From: Vibrio xiamenensis
GTDB lineage: Bacteria > Pseudomonadota > Gammaproteobacteria > Enterobacterales > Vibrionaceae
Assembly: GCF_900100015.1 (NCBI RefSeq)
Contig: NZ_FNDD01000038.1
Span: forward strand, 1 to 45,215
DNA length: 45,215 bases
Direction of reading: 5' to 3'
The notes under the pieces are model-generated. The model was not told the origin of the DNA, searched no databases, and saw only the letters and a program-made list of their open reading frames with translations. This document shows, one piece after another, positions 1 to 6,847 of this stretch (position 1 is the first letter of the stretch; every line of letters starts with the position of its first letter). The position numbers and the translations under genes are program-made.

Positions 1-204
1 AGCAAAAGGAACTGGTGCGCTATCGCAGATGGCAAAGAAATCGAAGAAGTGTTGGCGCATCATACAGATCAGCTTAATTTCACGTCACTAACCCCCAATC
101 TTCAAAGAATCAATCACTTGATAAAATTCAGGGCAAATTTCTATGTTGACCTCCATACGGAATGGTCAACATTTTATGTGAGTAGCAATATTTACACGAA
201 GTGA
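1..204 (+). CDS. 3' end of an unidentified gene (67 codons visible)
   Basis: Frame 1 is open from the first base to a TGA at 202-204 and starts outside the window. The visible peptide begins SKRNWCAIADGKEIEEVLAH and ends STFYVSSNIYTK; it is mixed and globular-looking rather than repetitive. I recognise no family, and an edge ORF of this length can occur by chance. A short non-coding stretch and then convergent minus-strand small ORFs follow it. Confidence 0.4.
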   Translation, partial: SKRNWCAIADGKEIEEVLAHHTDQLNFTSLTPNLQRINHLIKFRANFYVDLHTEWSTFYVSSNIYTK

Positions 205-267
205 CGAATAGGGAGAGTAATTATTGGTAAGAATGATCAGCTAAAATAAGGGAATGAGAGGCGTGGG

Positions 268-468
268 TTAACTTTTATTAATGTAGCGTTCAGCATTAGA
301 AAACAGCTTATCGCATACTTTTTTCTGAGCGATATACTCTGAAGAGTCTGCTTCCATTGAATCAAGAATGGCTTTGGCCTCTTGATATTCTGCGACCATA
401 ACTGCAAATCGCTCTTCAAAGTGGTTTTTTTGCGCTTTTTTGTTCGACTTTCGTACCGGTTTTCTCAT
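268..468 (-). CDS. Small basic hypothetical protein, 66 aa
   Basis: Starts MRKPVRKSNKKAQKN, a strongly positive head, followed by an amphipathic helical-looking segment (FEERFAVMVAEYQEAKAILD) and YIAQKKVCDKLFSNAERYINKS. There is no signal peptide or membrane segment, so it should be cytosolic. The ribosome binding site is weak (AGAAAG). It is the last of several minus-strand micro-ORFs lying downstream of a cold-shock gene and begins 13 bases after the stop of the 49-aa ORF, which suggests cotranscription. The helical, charged composition would suit a small nucleic-acid- or ribosome-associated protein, but that is inference. Confidence 0.5.
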   Translation of the reverse strand: MRKPVRKSNKKAQKNHFEERFAVMVAEYQEAKAILDSMEADSSEYIAQKKVCDKLFSNAERYINKS

Positions 469-481
469 ACAGCTTTCTACC

Positions 482-631
482 TTATAGATCCCAAAGTTTT
501 TTTTGTTCGCGTTCTAGCAAAATGTTTTCTATTTTTTTTCTGACATCATGAATATTATTCGATTTCTCATCTGTGCTAGATTCCTTTACTTTGGCAGTTT
601 TGGACTTAGAATTCGTGGATGGTTTTTTCAT
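482..631 (-). CDS. Small lysine-rich hypothetical protein, 49 aa
   Basis: ATG at 629-631 is preceded at 8 nt by a perfect AAGGAG (640-645 on the complement). The frame runs to TAA at 482-484. It encodes a Lys/Ser-rich, probably disordered N-terminus (MKKPSTNSKSKTAKVKESS) and a charged helix with the pattern VRKKIENILLEREQKKLWDL at the C-terminus. That helix resembles the tail of the short PA3496-type proteins (RRKIE...ER..L), but the match is by eye only. The strong ribosome binding site and the tight packing with the next ORF argue that it is real. Confidence 0.55.
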   Translation of the reverse strand: MKKPSTNSKSKTAKVKESSTDEKSNNIHDVRKKIENILLEREQKKLWDL

Positions 632-647
632 AGCTCAATCTCCTTGT

Positions 648-860
648 CTAATTTTGAATATAAAAATCTCCCAAGACCTTTCCCTGTGAATCTTGAATTT
701 CACCAGAATTGCTCAATTCGCAAAATGAAAAGTTTAGATCAAATAGGGGAGTGGTTATTCTAGGTAGAATATGACGTTTCAATACATCACTATTTAACTG
801 ATGTATAGTAGTAGACCAAGAAGTCTTACTATGATGAAGGTAATATTTTATTATGAACAA
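648..860 (-). CDS. Possible small ORF, 70 aa or a shorter internal start
   Basis: The frame opens at a TTG that overlaps the stop of the 29-aa ORF and ends just upstream of the AAGGAG of the 49-aa ORF, so it fills the gap between them exactly. The C-terminal half (FDLNFSFCELSNSGEIQDSQ and on to GDFYIQN) looks protein-like; the N-terminal half does not. A shorter product from a rare start near the middle is possible. No good ribosome binding site is visible. It may also be chance. Confidence 0.25.
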   Translation of the reverse strand: MFIIKYYLHHSKTSWSTTIHQLNSDVLKRHILPRITTPLFDLNFSFCELSNSGEIQDSQGKVLGDFYIQN

Positions 861-940
861 TTAAGTTTTTGTCCTTTGCTTGTTTTTTCTTCACGCAGGA
901 CATAATACCAATATTTCTTACGAGTGGTTTTTCGAGTCAT
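851..940 (-). CDS. Micro-protein of 29 aa downstream of the cold-shock gene
   Basis: ATG at 938-940 lies 4 nt after AAGGAGT (complement of 943-950) and the frame ends at TAA 851-853. The peptide MTRKTTRKKYWYYVLREEKT continues SKGQKLNCS. It is highly basic and aromatic, typical of small RNA- or ribosome-binding peptides, though this is only composition. The near-ideal ribosome binding site and its place just after the terminator-like hairpin of the csp gene suggest it is translated from read-through transcript or its own short transcript. Confidence 0.5.
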   Translation of the reverse strand: MTRKTTRKKYWYYVLREEKTSKGQKLNCS

Positions 941-969
941 TAGACTCCTTATTAAGTTATAAAACAAGA

Positions 970-994
970 AGATCCCTCCAAATTGGAGAGATCT
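970..994 (-). terminator. Intrinsic terminator after the cold-shock gene
   Basis: Eleven-base arms (970-980 and 984-994) with a 3-base loop and one mismatch form a hairpin. On the minus strand the stem is followed by TCTTGTTTT. It sits 12 bases beyond the stop of the csp gene. The U-tract is interrupted, so some read-through into the micro-ORFs is plausible. Confidence 0.65.
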
Positions 995-1006
995 TGCTAG
1001 AGATAC

Positions 1007-1219
1007 TTATACTACAGTAACGTTACCAGCTTGTGGACCTTTGTTACCTTGTTCTACATTAAAGGAAACTTTTTGGCCTTCAGTTAATGTTTTAAAACCG
1101 TCGCTAGCAATTGAACGGAAGTGAACAAATAGGTCTTCACCACCATTGTCTGGAGTGATAAATCCAAAACCTTTTGTTTCGTTAAACCATTTTACTGAAC
1201 CAGTTGTTTTATTTGACAT
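1007..1219 (-). CDS. csp: CspA-family cold-shock protein, 70 aa
   Basis: Single cold-shock domain covering the whole protein. RNP1 reads KGFGFI (about residues 16-21) and RNP2 LFVHF (about 30-34), the two motifs that stack on single-stranded RNA or DNA. Length is the usual 70 residues. Proteins of this family act as RNA chaperones, often induced by cold or growth restart. The gene has a long AT-rich upstream stretch (1220 to about 1440), as expected for the long 5' leader of csp genes, but I could not identify a cold box with confidence. It is the first gene of a minus-strand group with several micro-ORFs. Confidence 0.95.
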   Translation of the reverse strand: MSNKTTGSVKWFNETKGFGFITPDNGGEDLFVHFRSIASDGFKTLTEGQKVSFNVEQGNKGPQAGNVTVV

Positions 1220-1383
1220 ATATATCTCGATACATTGATTAAAGTAAGAAGAAAGCTACTAAATAAGGAATGAAGAAAAAGGTATCGCAGAATAAATATG
1301 ACGAAGTTAATCGAAAGACTGAGAAGATCTTGAACTAAATATGTTATCAATAGCTCTCTACTAGAGCTGACGACACTATACAC

Positions 1384-1678
1384 TATGTAAACAGAATAGA
1401 TATGTTTTTTTTAATTAAATTAAATGTTCAATAAAATCATTAGGTAAAAATTCACGACGAATTTTTAGGTTTTCTAGATTGGGAACGCGTAAAACCGTGC
1501 CAGATAGCAGGTGTAGGCAAAAGGCATTTCTGGTCACTTTTTGTTCCAACAAAGAGTGGCTGGTGCGCTAACGTAGGGGGTAAAACTGCCTCACCCAATG
1601 AAACAATTAATTGCAAACAGCAATTTAAACGCACCCTTAAACTAACTATCTCTACATCCTCAAAAAAATCATGTTAAA
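1384..1678. other. Gap with a possible degraded coding fragment
   Basis: No convincing gene. On the plus strand a frame from about 1450 to 1676 reads HDEFLGFLDWERVKPCQIAG and continues WSLFVPTKSGWCANVGGKT, ending at a TAA, but it has no start codon and is bounded upstream by TAG. The minus strand is also open for 60 codons (1452-1634). It may be the remnant of a lost gene or part of a dispersed repeat. The rest is the AT-rich leader and promoter area of csp. Confidence 0.25.
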
Positions 1679-1699
1679 TTAATTATCATCAATATCAAT
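1679..1699 (+). promoter_or_regulatory. Fur-box-like operator upstream of the MFS gene
   Basis: The complement of this site contains GATATTGATGATAATT, which matches 13 of the first 16 positions of the classical Fur box GATAATGATAATCATTATC. It lies about 75 bases before the MFS start codon, a fitting place for an operator. If it is real, iron-bound Fur would repress the transporter gene. AT-rich sequence gives such matches easily, so this is tentative. Confidence 0.4.
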
Positions 1700-1775
1700 A
1701 GATGGCGAGATATTGATGGGTGGGATAATTTAATCACCGTGCGCTGAGCACGAACATGAGGGCATCAACCAAGAC

Positions 1776-3092
1776 ATGAAGTCACAACTCCAGTATTCAA
1801 TCTACGAAAAATTGGTCAACGAAGAAGATGCGCGCGCTTGCAAAGCGATACCTGATTCTGCTTGCAAAGTGGTGCCGGGCAATTTTATCAAAATCATCTG
1901 TGCGCAGTTTCTCACTAAGCTTGGTGATGCGCTGATTAACCCTAAAGTCACGCTGCCTTGGATCATGCACAGCATTGGCGCGCCGCTGTTTCTGATTGGA
2001 TGGTTGGTACCGATCCGTGAGGCTGGGTCGTTAGTTCCGCAGCTGGCAATCGCCCATTTTATTCGGCGCTTGCCAAGGCGCAAATGGGTGTGGGTGACGG
2101 GCAGTGTGCTGCAAGCGGTTTGTGTGATGGCCATCGGTTTGATTGCGATGAATATTGAAGGCGCCTCCGCAGGCTGGTTGGTGATTGGTGTGTTGACCAT
2201 TTTTAGCTTGTCACGCGGTCTAAACTCGGTGGCGGCCAAAGATGTACTGGGTAAAACTGTGCCGAAAAATCAGCGTGGACGAGTCAATGGTTGGTCTTCA
2301 AGCGCGGCGGGGCTGGTCACCATAGGTTTGGCACTTTTGCTAGCGGCATCGGAGTTTTGGCACTGGCACAAAGGGCAGAGTTTCTACGCCACAAGCCTAC
2401 TTTTGGCGGGGCTAGTTTGGCTGGCGGCGGCGCTGATTTATGGTCAGATTGATGAGTATCGCGGTGAAGTCGATGGCGGTCGCAACGGCATGTCACAAGC
2501 ACTTAAGCAATTGGCGCTGATCAAAACTGATAAGGCATTTCGCCGCTTTTTACTCACCCGAACTCTGTTTCTTTCGACCGCACTGAGCGCGCCTTATTAC
2601 CTCTTGCTAGCACAGAAAAATGCTGGCAGTTCGCTGTGGGTGCTAGCGCTATTTATGTTTGCCAGTGGCTTAGCGTCATTTGTCGCTGGGCCGTTTTGGG
2701 GCAAAATGGCTGACCGTTCTAGCCGCAGCGTGATGATGCTTGGTGCCAGTATGTGCGCGCTGGTAGGCATCGTGTTGTTTCTGTGCGATTTGTGGCTCGC
2801 TGATTGGCAATATTACTCATTGTTGATCGCCGGATTATATTTTCTGGTGTGTATTGCTCACGATGGTGTGCGCGTTGGGCGCAAAACCTATTTGGTCGAT
2901 ATCGCTGAAGGGGACAAACGTACCAGCTATGTTGCGGTGAGTAACACGGTGATTGGTGTGATGCTACTGGTGATGAGTCTGTTTGGCTTGTTGACTCAGT
3001 GGATAAGCCTTAGTGCGTTAGTGCTGGTGTTCGCCTTTATCGTGCTATTGGGCGTGTGGATGGCGAAACAGCTACCGGACGTCAATGGTTAA
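1776..3092 (+). CDS. Major facilitator superfamily transporter, 438 aa
   Basis: Inner-membrane transporter with about 12 hydrophobic helices. A roughly 35-residue hydrophilic head (MKSQLQYSIYEKLVNEEDAR) precedes the first one. The inter-domain loop near the middle (YRGEVDGGRNGMSQALKQ) and a second-half A-motif-like GKMADRSSR support MFS membership. The substrate is not readable from sequence. The ribosome binding site is poor, and the upstream ATG at 1755 runs into a stop, so 1776 is the best start. A Fur-box-like sequence upstream raises the possibility of an iron-linked function such as siderophore export; that is inference from one site. Confidence 0.85.
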   Translation: MKSQLQYSIYEKLVNEEDARACKAIPDSACKVVPGNFIKIICAQFLTKLGDALINPKVTLPWIMHSIGAPLFLIGWLVPIREAGSLVPQLAIAHFIRRLPRRKWVWVTGSVLQAVCVMAIGLIAMNIEGASAGWLVIGVLTIFSLSRGLNSVAAKDVLGKTVPKNQRGRVNGWSSSAAGLVTIGLALLLAASEFWHWHKGQSFYATSLLLAGLVWLAAALIYGQIDEYRGEVDGGRNGMSQALKQLALIKTDKAFRRFLLTRTLFLSTALSAPYYLLLAQKNAGSSLWVLALFMFASGLASFVAGPFWGKMADRSSRSVMMLGASMCALVGIVLFLCDLWLADWQYYSLLIAGLYFLVCIAHDGVRVGRKTYLVDIAEGDKRTSYVAVSNTVIGVMLLVMSLFGLLTQWISLSALVLVFAFIVLLGVWMAKQLPDVNG

Positions 3093-3096
3093 AGTG

Positions 3097-3122
3097 ATTA
3101 GCGCGCCAAGTGGCACGCTAAT
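3097..3122. terminator. Hairpin between convergent genes
   Basis: Twelve-base arms (3097-3108 and 3111-3122) with one mismatch and a 2-base loop, five bases after the MFS stop and 17 before the end of the convergent dehydrogenase gene. There is no T-run on either strand, so termination efficiency is uncertain. Confidence 0.45.
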
Positions 3123-3139
3123 GCTGTTACGAAGTAATA

Positions 3140-4039
3140 TTAGCGATTCAATCCGGCCAACTGGCGCGTAATATCGGTTAACGCGCTCCAATCTTTATCA
3201 CCAAGCCCATTAGCGTTCGCGGCGATCAAATTGTCTTTGGCGCCTTGGATGGCCGATGGCTTGACGCCGCAGTCAGTAAAGGCTTTGTCAAAGATGAAAG
3301 CATCTTTAAGCCCGGCACTTAAATTAAATCCTACTGTGTCAAAATCGCGTGTAGCAATCTTGTGCGCGTATTCGACCATCGCGGTATTACCGGCGAAAAA
3401 CATCTGCGTCACCTTGAGCAGTAACGCTTGGTCGAGCTGACTTTTTTCGCCATAAGTAAATATTTCTCCCAACATTGCCAGTTGCGCCATCGCCATGTAG
3501 TTCACGCAGATCTTCATAGAGTTGGCCAAATTGCCTGCCTCACCGACAATGATATGTTTCACCGTGTAAGTTTCGACCATAGCTTCAATCACGCGAATCG
3601 CGCTTGCATCACCGGCGAGAAAACTGATGAGTTTTCCAGCGTTTGCGGCGTCAGGGCGGCCGACTACAGGCGCTGCAATGTAGTCGCAGCCAAGTTGCTG
3701 ATGTTCGGCTTGCAGTCGGTCTGCGCTCGTCGGCTGAATGGTGGTTAAGCCAACGTGAATTTTACCGTTTAAGTTGGCACTAAATAGACCGTTCTGGCCT
3801 TGGCAAATTTCATCCAGCGCATTGTCATCAAGTACGCTGCTAAAAATAATGTCTGATTGCTCGGCCAGTTGTTTGATTGAGGTGGCAACTTGTGCACCTT
3901 GGTCTGCAAATGGCGTGGTTTTCTCTATTGAGCGGTTGTAAACCGTGAGTGAGTAACCCGCGCGTTGCAGGTTACTGCAAATGCCTGAGCCCATTTTGCC
4001 AAGACCAATAAAACCAATTTTCAGTGTTTGCTTATTCAT
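3140..4039 (-). CDS. NAD(P)-dependent beta-hydroxyacid dehydrogenase (3-hydroxyisobutyrate dehydrogenase family)
   Basis: Rossmann N-terminus with the family signature GFIGLGKMGSG (about residues 9-19) and the usual helical C-terminal domain. The catalytic lysine should be the K in NLANSMKICVNY near residue 177. Family members (GarR, GlxR, MmsB, YihU) reduce or oxidise small beta-hydroxyacids or semialdehydes in the cytosol; the exact substrate cannot be told. The start is set at ATG 4037-4039 because AAGGTG lies 6 nt before it; a GTG nine bases upstream would leave the Shine-Dalgarno inside the gene. The Crp-like regulator gene lies just upstream on the same strand and could control it. Confidence 0.88.
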   Translation of the reverse strand: MNKQTLKIGFIGLGKMGSGICSNLQRAGYSLTVYNRSIEKTTPFADQGAQVATSIKQLAEQSDIIFSSVLDDNALDEICQGQNGLFSANLNGKIHVGLTTIQPTSADRLQAEHQQLGCDYIAAPVVGRPDAANAGKLISFLAGDASAIRVIEAMVETYTVKHIIVGEAGNLANSMKICVNYMAMAQLAMLGEIFTYGEKSQLDQALLLKVTQMFFAGNTAMVEYAHKIATRDFDTVGFNLSAGLKDAFIFDKAFTDCGVKPSAIQGAKDNLIAANANGLGDKDWSALTDITRQLAGLNR

Positions 4040-4120
4040 ATCGTTCACCTTATTGATGTTGATGTTGATGTGAATACAGTAAACCTAGCAGTTTTCGGCG
4101 CCTTAACAATTGTTAATGGA

Positions 4121-4666
4121 TCAGGATTTTTTATTACGAATGCGGCTGAGTGAAACCGGAGTTATGCCAAGGTAAGTCGCGATATAGTGGTGCGGAACGA
4201 GGTCAAAAATCTCCGGCTGAGTCTCTAACAGTTCTTGATAGCGCTGCTTGGGAGTGTTTTTGATGCGCGAGATAAACAGCGCTTGGTAGTGATATAAACG
4301 CTTGGAAATATAGTTATCGACTGCTTGTTTGAACAAGGCGTTGCTCGCAAGTAAGCGAGTGAGCTCTAGTTTGGTAATGACGCGCAGCCGAACGTCACTT
4401 AAGGTTTCGATATTGTAGAGCGCAGGCAGTTCGTTGGTCAGGCTTTCAAATGAGGTGGCGATGTCGCCAGCGAAAAAAAACTGGAAGGTCACATCGTCGC
4501 CGTGATTATTAAACCAAGACCGCACACAACCTGTTTCGACGATGAATACTTTATGACAAGTCTCTCCTTCACCAAGTAGCGTGGTGTGCTTTTTTACATG
4601 CTGGATATGACCAAGCTGCAAAAGCATTGGAAATTGCTGGATGATATTGCTCATTAAAGCGTGCAT
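4121..4666 (-). CDS. Crp/Fnr-family transcriptional regulator, 181 aa
   Basis: The N-terminal two-thirds is a cyclic-nucleotide-binding-type beta barrel (LGEGETCHKVFIVETGCVRS, then FFFAGDIATSFESL). The C-terminus has a helix-turn-helix of the YATYLGITPVSLSRIR type (here HHYIATYLGITPVSLSRIRN), as in the short Crp-like regulators of Bacteroidetes and vibrios. No Fe-S cysteines like those of Fnr are evident, so it is not an Fnr oxygen sensor, and the ligand is unknown. It is 81 bases upstream of the dehydrogenase gene and in the same direction, so it may form a unit with it. Confidence 0.85.
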   Translation of the reverse strand: MHALMSNIIQQFPMLLQLGHIQHVKKHTTLLGEGETCHKVFIVETGCVRSWFNNHGDDVTFQFFFAGDIATSFESLTNELPALYNIETLSDVRLRVITKLELTRLLASNALFKQAVDNYISKRLYHYQALFISRIKNTPKQRYQELLETQPEIFDLVPHHYIATYLGITPVSLSRIRNKKS

Positions 4667-4716
4667 TGTTGGCTGATTGGATTGTCATCCTAGCATATCC
4701 AAATCGTGAGCAAAGT

Positions 4717-4746
4717 GGATCTCGCCCTTTTACTTAAGCGAGATCC
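4717..4746 (-). terminator. Hairpin after the FNT channel gene
   Basis: Perfect 9-base inverted repeat (4717-4725 and 4738-4746, arms GGATCTCGC/GCGAGATCC) with a 12-base loop, immediately beyond the stop of the channel gene. No clean T-run follows, so it may act as a processing or stability hairpin as well as a terminator. Confidence 0.5.
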
Positions 4747-4754
4747 CTAAATGA

Positions 4755-5597
4755 CTAAGCCGCGCGCGGGTAGGTTTTACCTTGTGTGTTGAGCTGGCGC
4801 TTCTTCGCCGTGCGAATGTGAGTGGTGTATAAGGTCAAGCCGGTAAAGGCGAGGCCGCCGACTAAGTTACCGAGTGCGGTTGGAATTTCATTCCACATTA
4901 AGTAATCCATGATCGAGAAGTTTCCACCCATGATCATCGCAAACGGGAACAGGAACATGTTGACCACTGAATGTTCAAACCCCATGAAAAAGAACAGCAT
5001 GATTGGCATCCACATCGCGATTACTTTGCCGCCGACGTGAGTTGAAATCATCGCGCCGACCACGCCCATCGAGACCATCCAGTTACACAACATGCCGCGA
5101 ATGAAGATCGACAGCCAACCTGCGGTGCCGTATTGCGCATAGCCCAGTGTACGCGCTTCTCCAACGCCTGCCAGTTTAACGCCAACCGCATTGGGGGCGG
5201 TATTAAAGCCCATGGTGAAAATGAACGCCATCATCACTGCCACAGTTAATGCGCCGGCGAAGTTACCTGCAAATACTAGACCCCAATTACGCAAAATATT
5301 GGCCACAGTTACGCCTGGACGTTTGTCTAACCAAGCAAGCGGTGTCAGCATAAACACGCCAGTGAGCAAGTCAAAGCCCATCAAGTACAGCATAACAAAA
5401 CCGACAGGGAACAGCACCGCGCCAAGTAGTGGCACGCCGGTTTGTACCGCCACAGTTACCGCGAATACAGCCGCGAGCGCCAAAATCGCGCCCGCCATAT
5501 AAGCGCGAATTAACGTATCACGAGTCGACATATAAATTTTTGCTTCGCCAGCATCAACCATTTTGCTGACAAATTCTGAAGGAGCTAAATAAGCCAT
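4755..5597 (-). CDS. Formate/nitrite transporter (FNT) family channel, probably nitrite (NirC-like)
   Basis: 280 residues with six hydrophobic helices, the pentameric FNT channel fold of the inner membrane. The central pore histidine is in the conserved FEHSVVNMF (about residues 208-216), and GNFAGAL and GNLVGGL carry the paired Asn-containing FNT motifs. FNT proteins carry formate (FocA), nitrite (NirC) or hydrosulfide. Sequence alone does not decide, but the leader does help: an ANTAR-type nitrate-responsive attenuator and a sigma-54 promoter lie upstream, which suits nitrite or nitrate assimilation better than formate. The start is supported by AGAGG 8 nt upstream. Monocistronic by layout. 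Confidence 0.88.
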   Translation of the reverse strand: MAYLAPSEFVSKMVDAGEAKIYMSTRDTLIRAYMAGAILALAAVFAVTVAVQTGVPLLGAVLFPVGFVMLYLMGFDLLTGVFMLTPLAWLDKRPGVTVANILRNWGLVFAGNFAGALTVAVMMAFIFTMGFNTAPNAVGVKLAGVGEARTLGYAQYGTAGWLSIFIRGMLCNWMVSMGVVGAMISTHVGGKVIAMWMPIMLFFFMGFEHSVVNMFLFPFAMIMGGNFSIMDYLMWNEIPTALGNLVGGLAFTGLTLYTTHIRTAKKRQLNTQGKTYPRAA

Positions 5598-5639
5598 GAT
5601 TCAATCCTCTTGAAAATCGAATAACTCGCTATCAAACCT

Positions 5640-5689
5640 AAAAAGGCGCCCGCTCCTCACTGGAAAACCAGTTGGAGACAGACGCCTTT
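5640..5689 (-). terminator. Attenuator terminator in the leader of the FNT gene
   Basis: On the minus strand AAAGGCG (5689-5683) pairs with CGCCTTT near 5648-5642, and inside it CTCC..ACTGG pairs with CCAGT..GGAG around a TTTT loop. A run of five T follows, ending at 5640. The structure ends about 43 bases before the start codon, so it is a leader terminator, not the end of another gene. Its 5' arm overlaps the second ANTAR hairpin (see 5679-5727), so the two folds exclude each other. Confidence 0.75.
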
Positions 5690-5727
5690 GTCCAATATTG
5701 AGTCACAGTGTTCGCCTTCATTGGCGA
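5679..5727 (-). promoter_or_regulatory. ANTAR-type double-hairpin antitermination target
   Basis: First hairpin: stem TCGCC/GGCGA (5727-5723, 5716-5712) around the six-base loop AATGAA. Second hairpin: stem TGGAC/GTCTG with two G-U pairs (5694-5690, 5683-5679) around the six-base loop AAAGGC. Both loops have A at position 1 and G at position 4, the hallmark of RNAs bound by ANTAR antiterminators such as NasR and EutV. The second loop and 3' stem are also the 5' arm of the terminator. Known NasR-type mechanism: nitrate-activated protein holds the double hairpin and prevents termination. That such a protein exists here is inferred. Confidence 0.7.
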
Positions 5728-5742
5728 TTGCATTCAAGCTAA

Positions 5743-5758
5743 AGCAGTATATGTGCCA
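5743..5758 (-). promoter_or_regulatory. Sigma-54 (-24/-12) promoter of the FNT gene
   Basis: The minus strand reads TGGCAC, five bases, CTGCT, against the sigma-54 consensus TGGCAC-N5-TTGCW: one mismatch, exact spacing. Transcription would start near 5732, a few bases before the first ANTAR hairpin, so promoter and leader fit together. Sigma-54 plus ANTAR attenuation is the arrangement of the Klebsiella nasF operon. An NtrC-type activator would be needed. Confidence 0.7.
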
Positions 5759-5865
5759 GAAGGTAAAGGCATTAATTTTCAATTTCTTATCTAACTTTTT
5801 TATTCTTTGCATAACTCTGACGCGTATATGTTGGCGCATGTGGATAGCAAATAGTGCAGCAGCTC

Positions 5866-5881
5866 TACCCCCAAAGGGGTA
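5866..5881. promoter_or_regulatory. NarL/NarP-like 7-2-7 palindrome
   Basis: TACCCCC, two bases, AGGGGTA. This fits the NarL/NarP heptamer pair TACYYMT-N2-AKRRGTA at every position except one. It lies about 135 bases upstream of the deduced FNT transcription start and about 165 before mtgA. Placement suits a nitrate/nitrite response element for the FNT gene; it could also be an unrelated palindrome. Confidence 0.45.
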
Positions 5882-6046
5882 AGGCGCGAATGAAAAGCAG
5901 CAGGAGGAGTAAATCTGTTTAATTTCGCTCAGGCTTGAACAATAACAGTGGGCATTTTTGACAAACGGTGGACAACGGGTGCGACGATTTATAGTCTAGT
6001 GATCGTTTGAATTTTATCCATTTCCAATAAGGCGGTTTTCAAACTC

Positions 6047-6784
6047 GTGGTGAAGCGTAAAGTTAAACGTAGAAAAAATATCGCAGTAGCAGGCGTTTTT
6101 GCAGTGATTAAACGACGCGTTAAGCGCTGGTTGTTAACCTTGATTGCCTGTTTGCTTGGTATACCAGTCGTTTTGGTATTGGTGTTTAAGTTTATTAACC
6201 CGCCGTTTTGGGGCTGGGAAATAGCGCGTACGTTTTCGCCGCCTAAGGGCTACCCGGAACATTCACAGCATCAGTGGGTGGATATGTCGGCGATCGCAAA
6301 AACGATGCCGTTAGCGGTGATTGCCTCAGAAGATCAACGTTTCTCTAAGCACTGGGGGATTGATGTTCACGCGCTGATTTCGGTGCTTAAAAATAGTGGT
6401 GAAGATGGGCCGAATCGCGGTGCCAGTACCATCACTCAACAAACCGCTAAGAACGTATTTTTGTTTCCCAGCCACAGCTATGTACGCAAAGCTTATGAGC
6501 TATATATCGCGCTGCTTCTGGAAGCGATTTGGGGTAAACAGCGGATTATGGAAGTGTACTTGAACGTGGTGGAATTTGGCCCAGGTATTTATGGGGTCGA
6601 GGCGGCTAGCCAACACTATTTTGGCGTCTCCGCCAAACACATCAATCGTTATCAGGCCGCGCAACTAGCAGTCGTGTTGCCCAATCCATATCGTATTCAA
6701 CCAGTGCCGATGACGTATTACGTGCGCCATCGCGTGTCATGGGTATTGCGACAAATGCGCAACCTCGGCGCAGTGTCTTTGTAA
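6047..6784 (+). CDS. mtgA: Monofunctional biosynthetic peptidoglycan transglycosylase
   Basis: 245 residues: a basic N-terminus, one membrane anchor (about residues 27-48), then a GT51 glycosyltransferase domain. Signature pieces are visible: VIASEDQRFSKHWGID with the catalytic Glu of ASEDQRF (about residue 93), GASTITQQTAKNVFL, and LEAIWGKQRIMEVYLNVVEF. There is no transpeptidase domain, which separates MtgA from bifunctional PBPs. It polymerises lipid II into glycan strands at the outer face of the inner membrane. The gene starts with GTG (GTGGTGAAG), preceded by AAGGCGG about 12 nt upstream. Confidence 0.95.
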   Translation: MVKRKVKRRKNIAVAGVFAVIKRRVKRWLLTLIACLLGIPVVLVLVFKFINPPFWGWEIARTFSPPKGYPEHSQHQWVDMSAIAKTMPLAVIASEDQRFSKHWGIDVHALISVLKNSGEDGPNRGASTITQQTAKNVFLFPSHSYVRKAYELYIALLLEAIWGKQRIMEVYLNVVEFGPGIYGVEAASQHYFGVSAKHINRYQAAQLAVVLPNPYRIQPVPMTYYVRHRVSWVLRQMRNLGAVSL

Positions 6785-6814
6785 GGCGAATATTCAAACC
6801 TCAGTGACTATAAA

Positions 6815-6844
6815 GTATTGAGCCATAGAAAGATGGCTCAATAC
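6815..6844. terminator. Terminator hairpin between convergent mtgA and deacetylase genes
   Basis: Perfect 12-base inverted repeat (6815-6826 and 6833-6844) with a 6-base loop AGAAAG, placed between two convergent stops. A T-run is absent on both strands. Confidence 0.55.
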
Positions 6845-6847
6845 ACA

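Noticed and set aside
1452..1634. 60-codon minus-strand ORF as a gene
   Set aside because: Low protein quality, no ribosome binding site, and a competing open frame on the other strand; kept only as a possible degraded fragment.
1802..2239. 145-codon minus-strand ORF
   Set aside because: Lies fully antisense to the well-supported MFS gene, lacks a ribosome binding site and has no recognisable domain; GC-pattern shadow.
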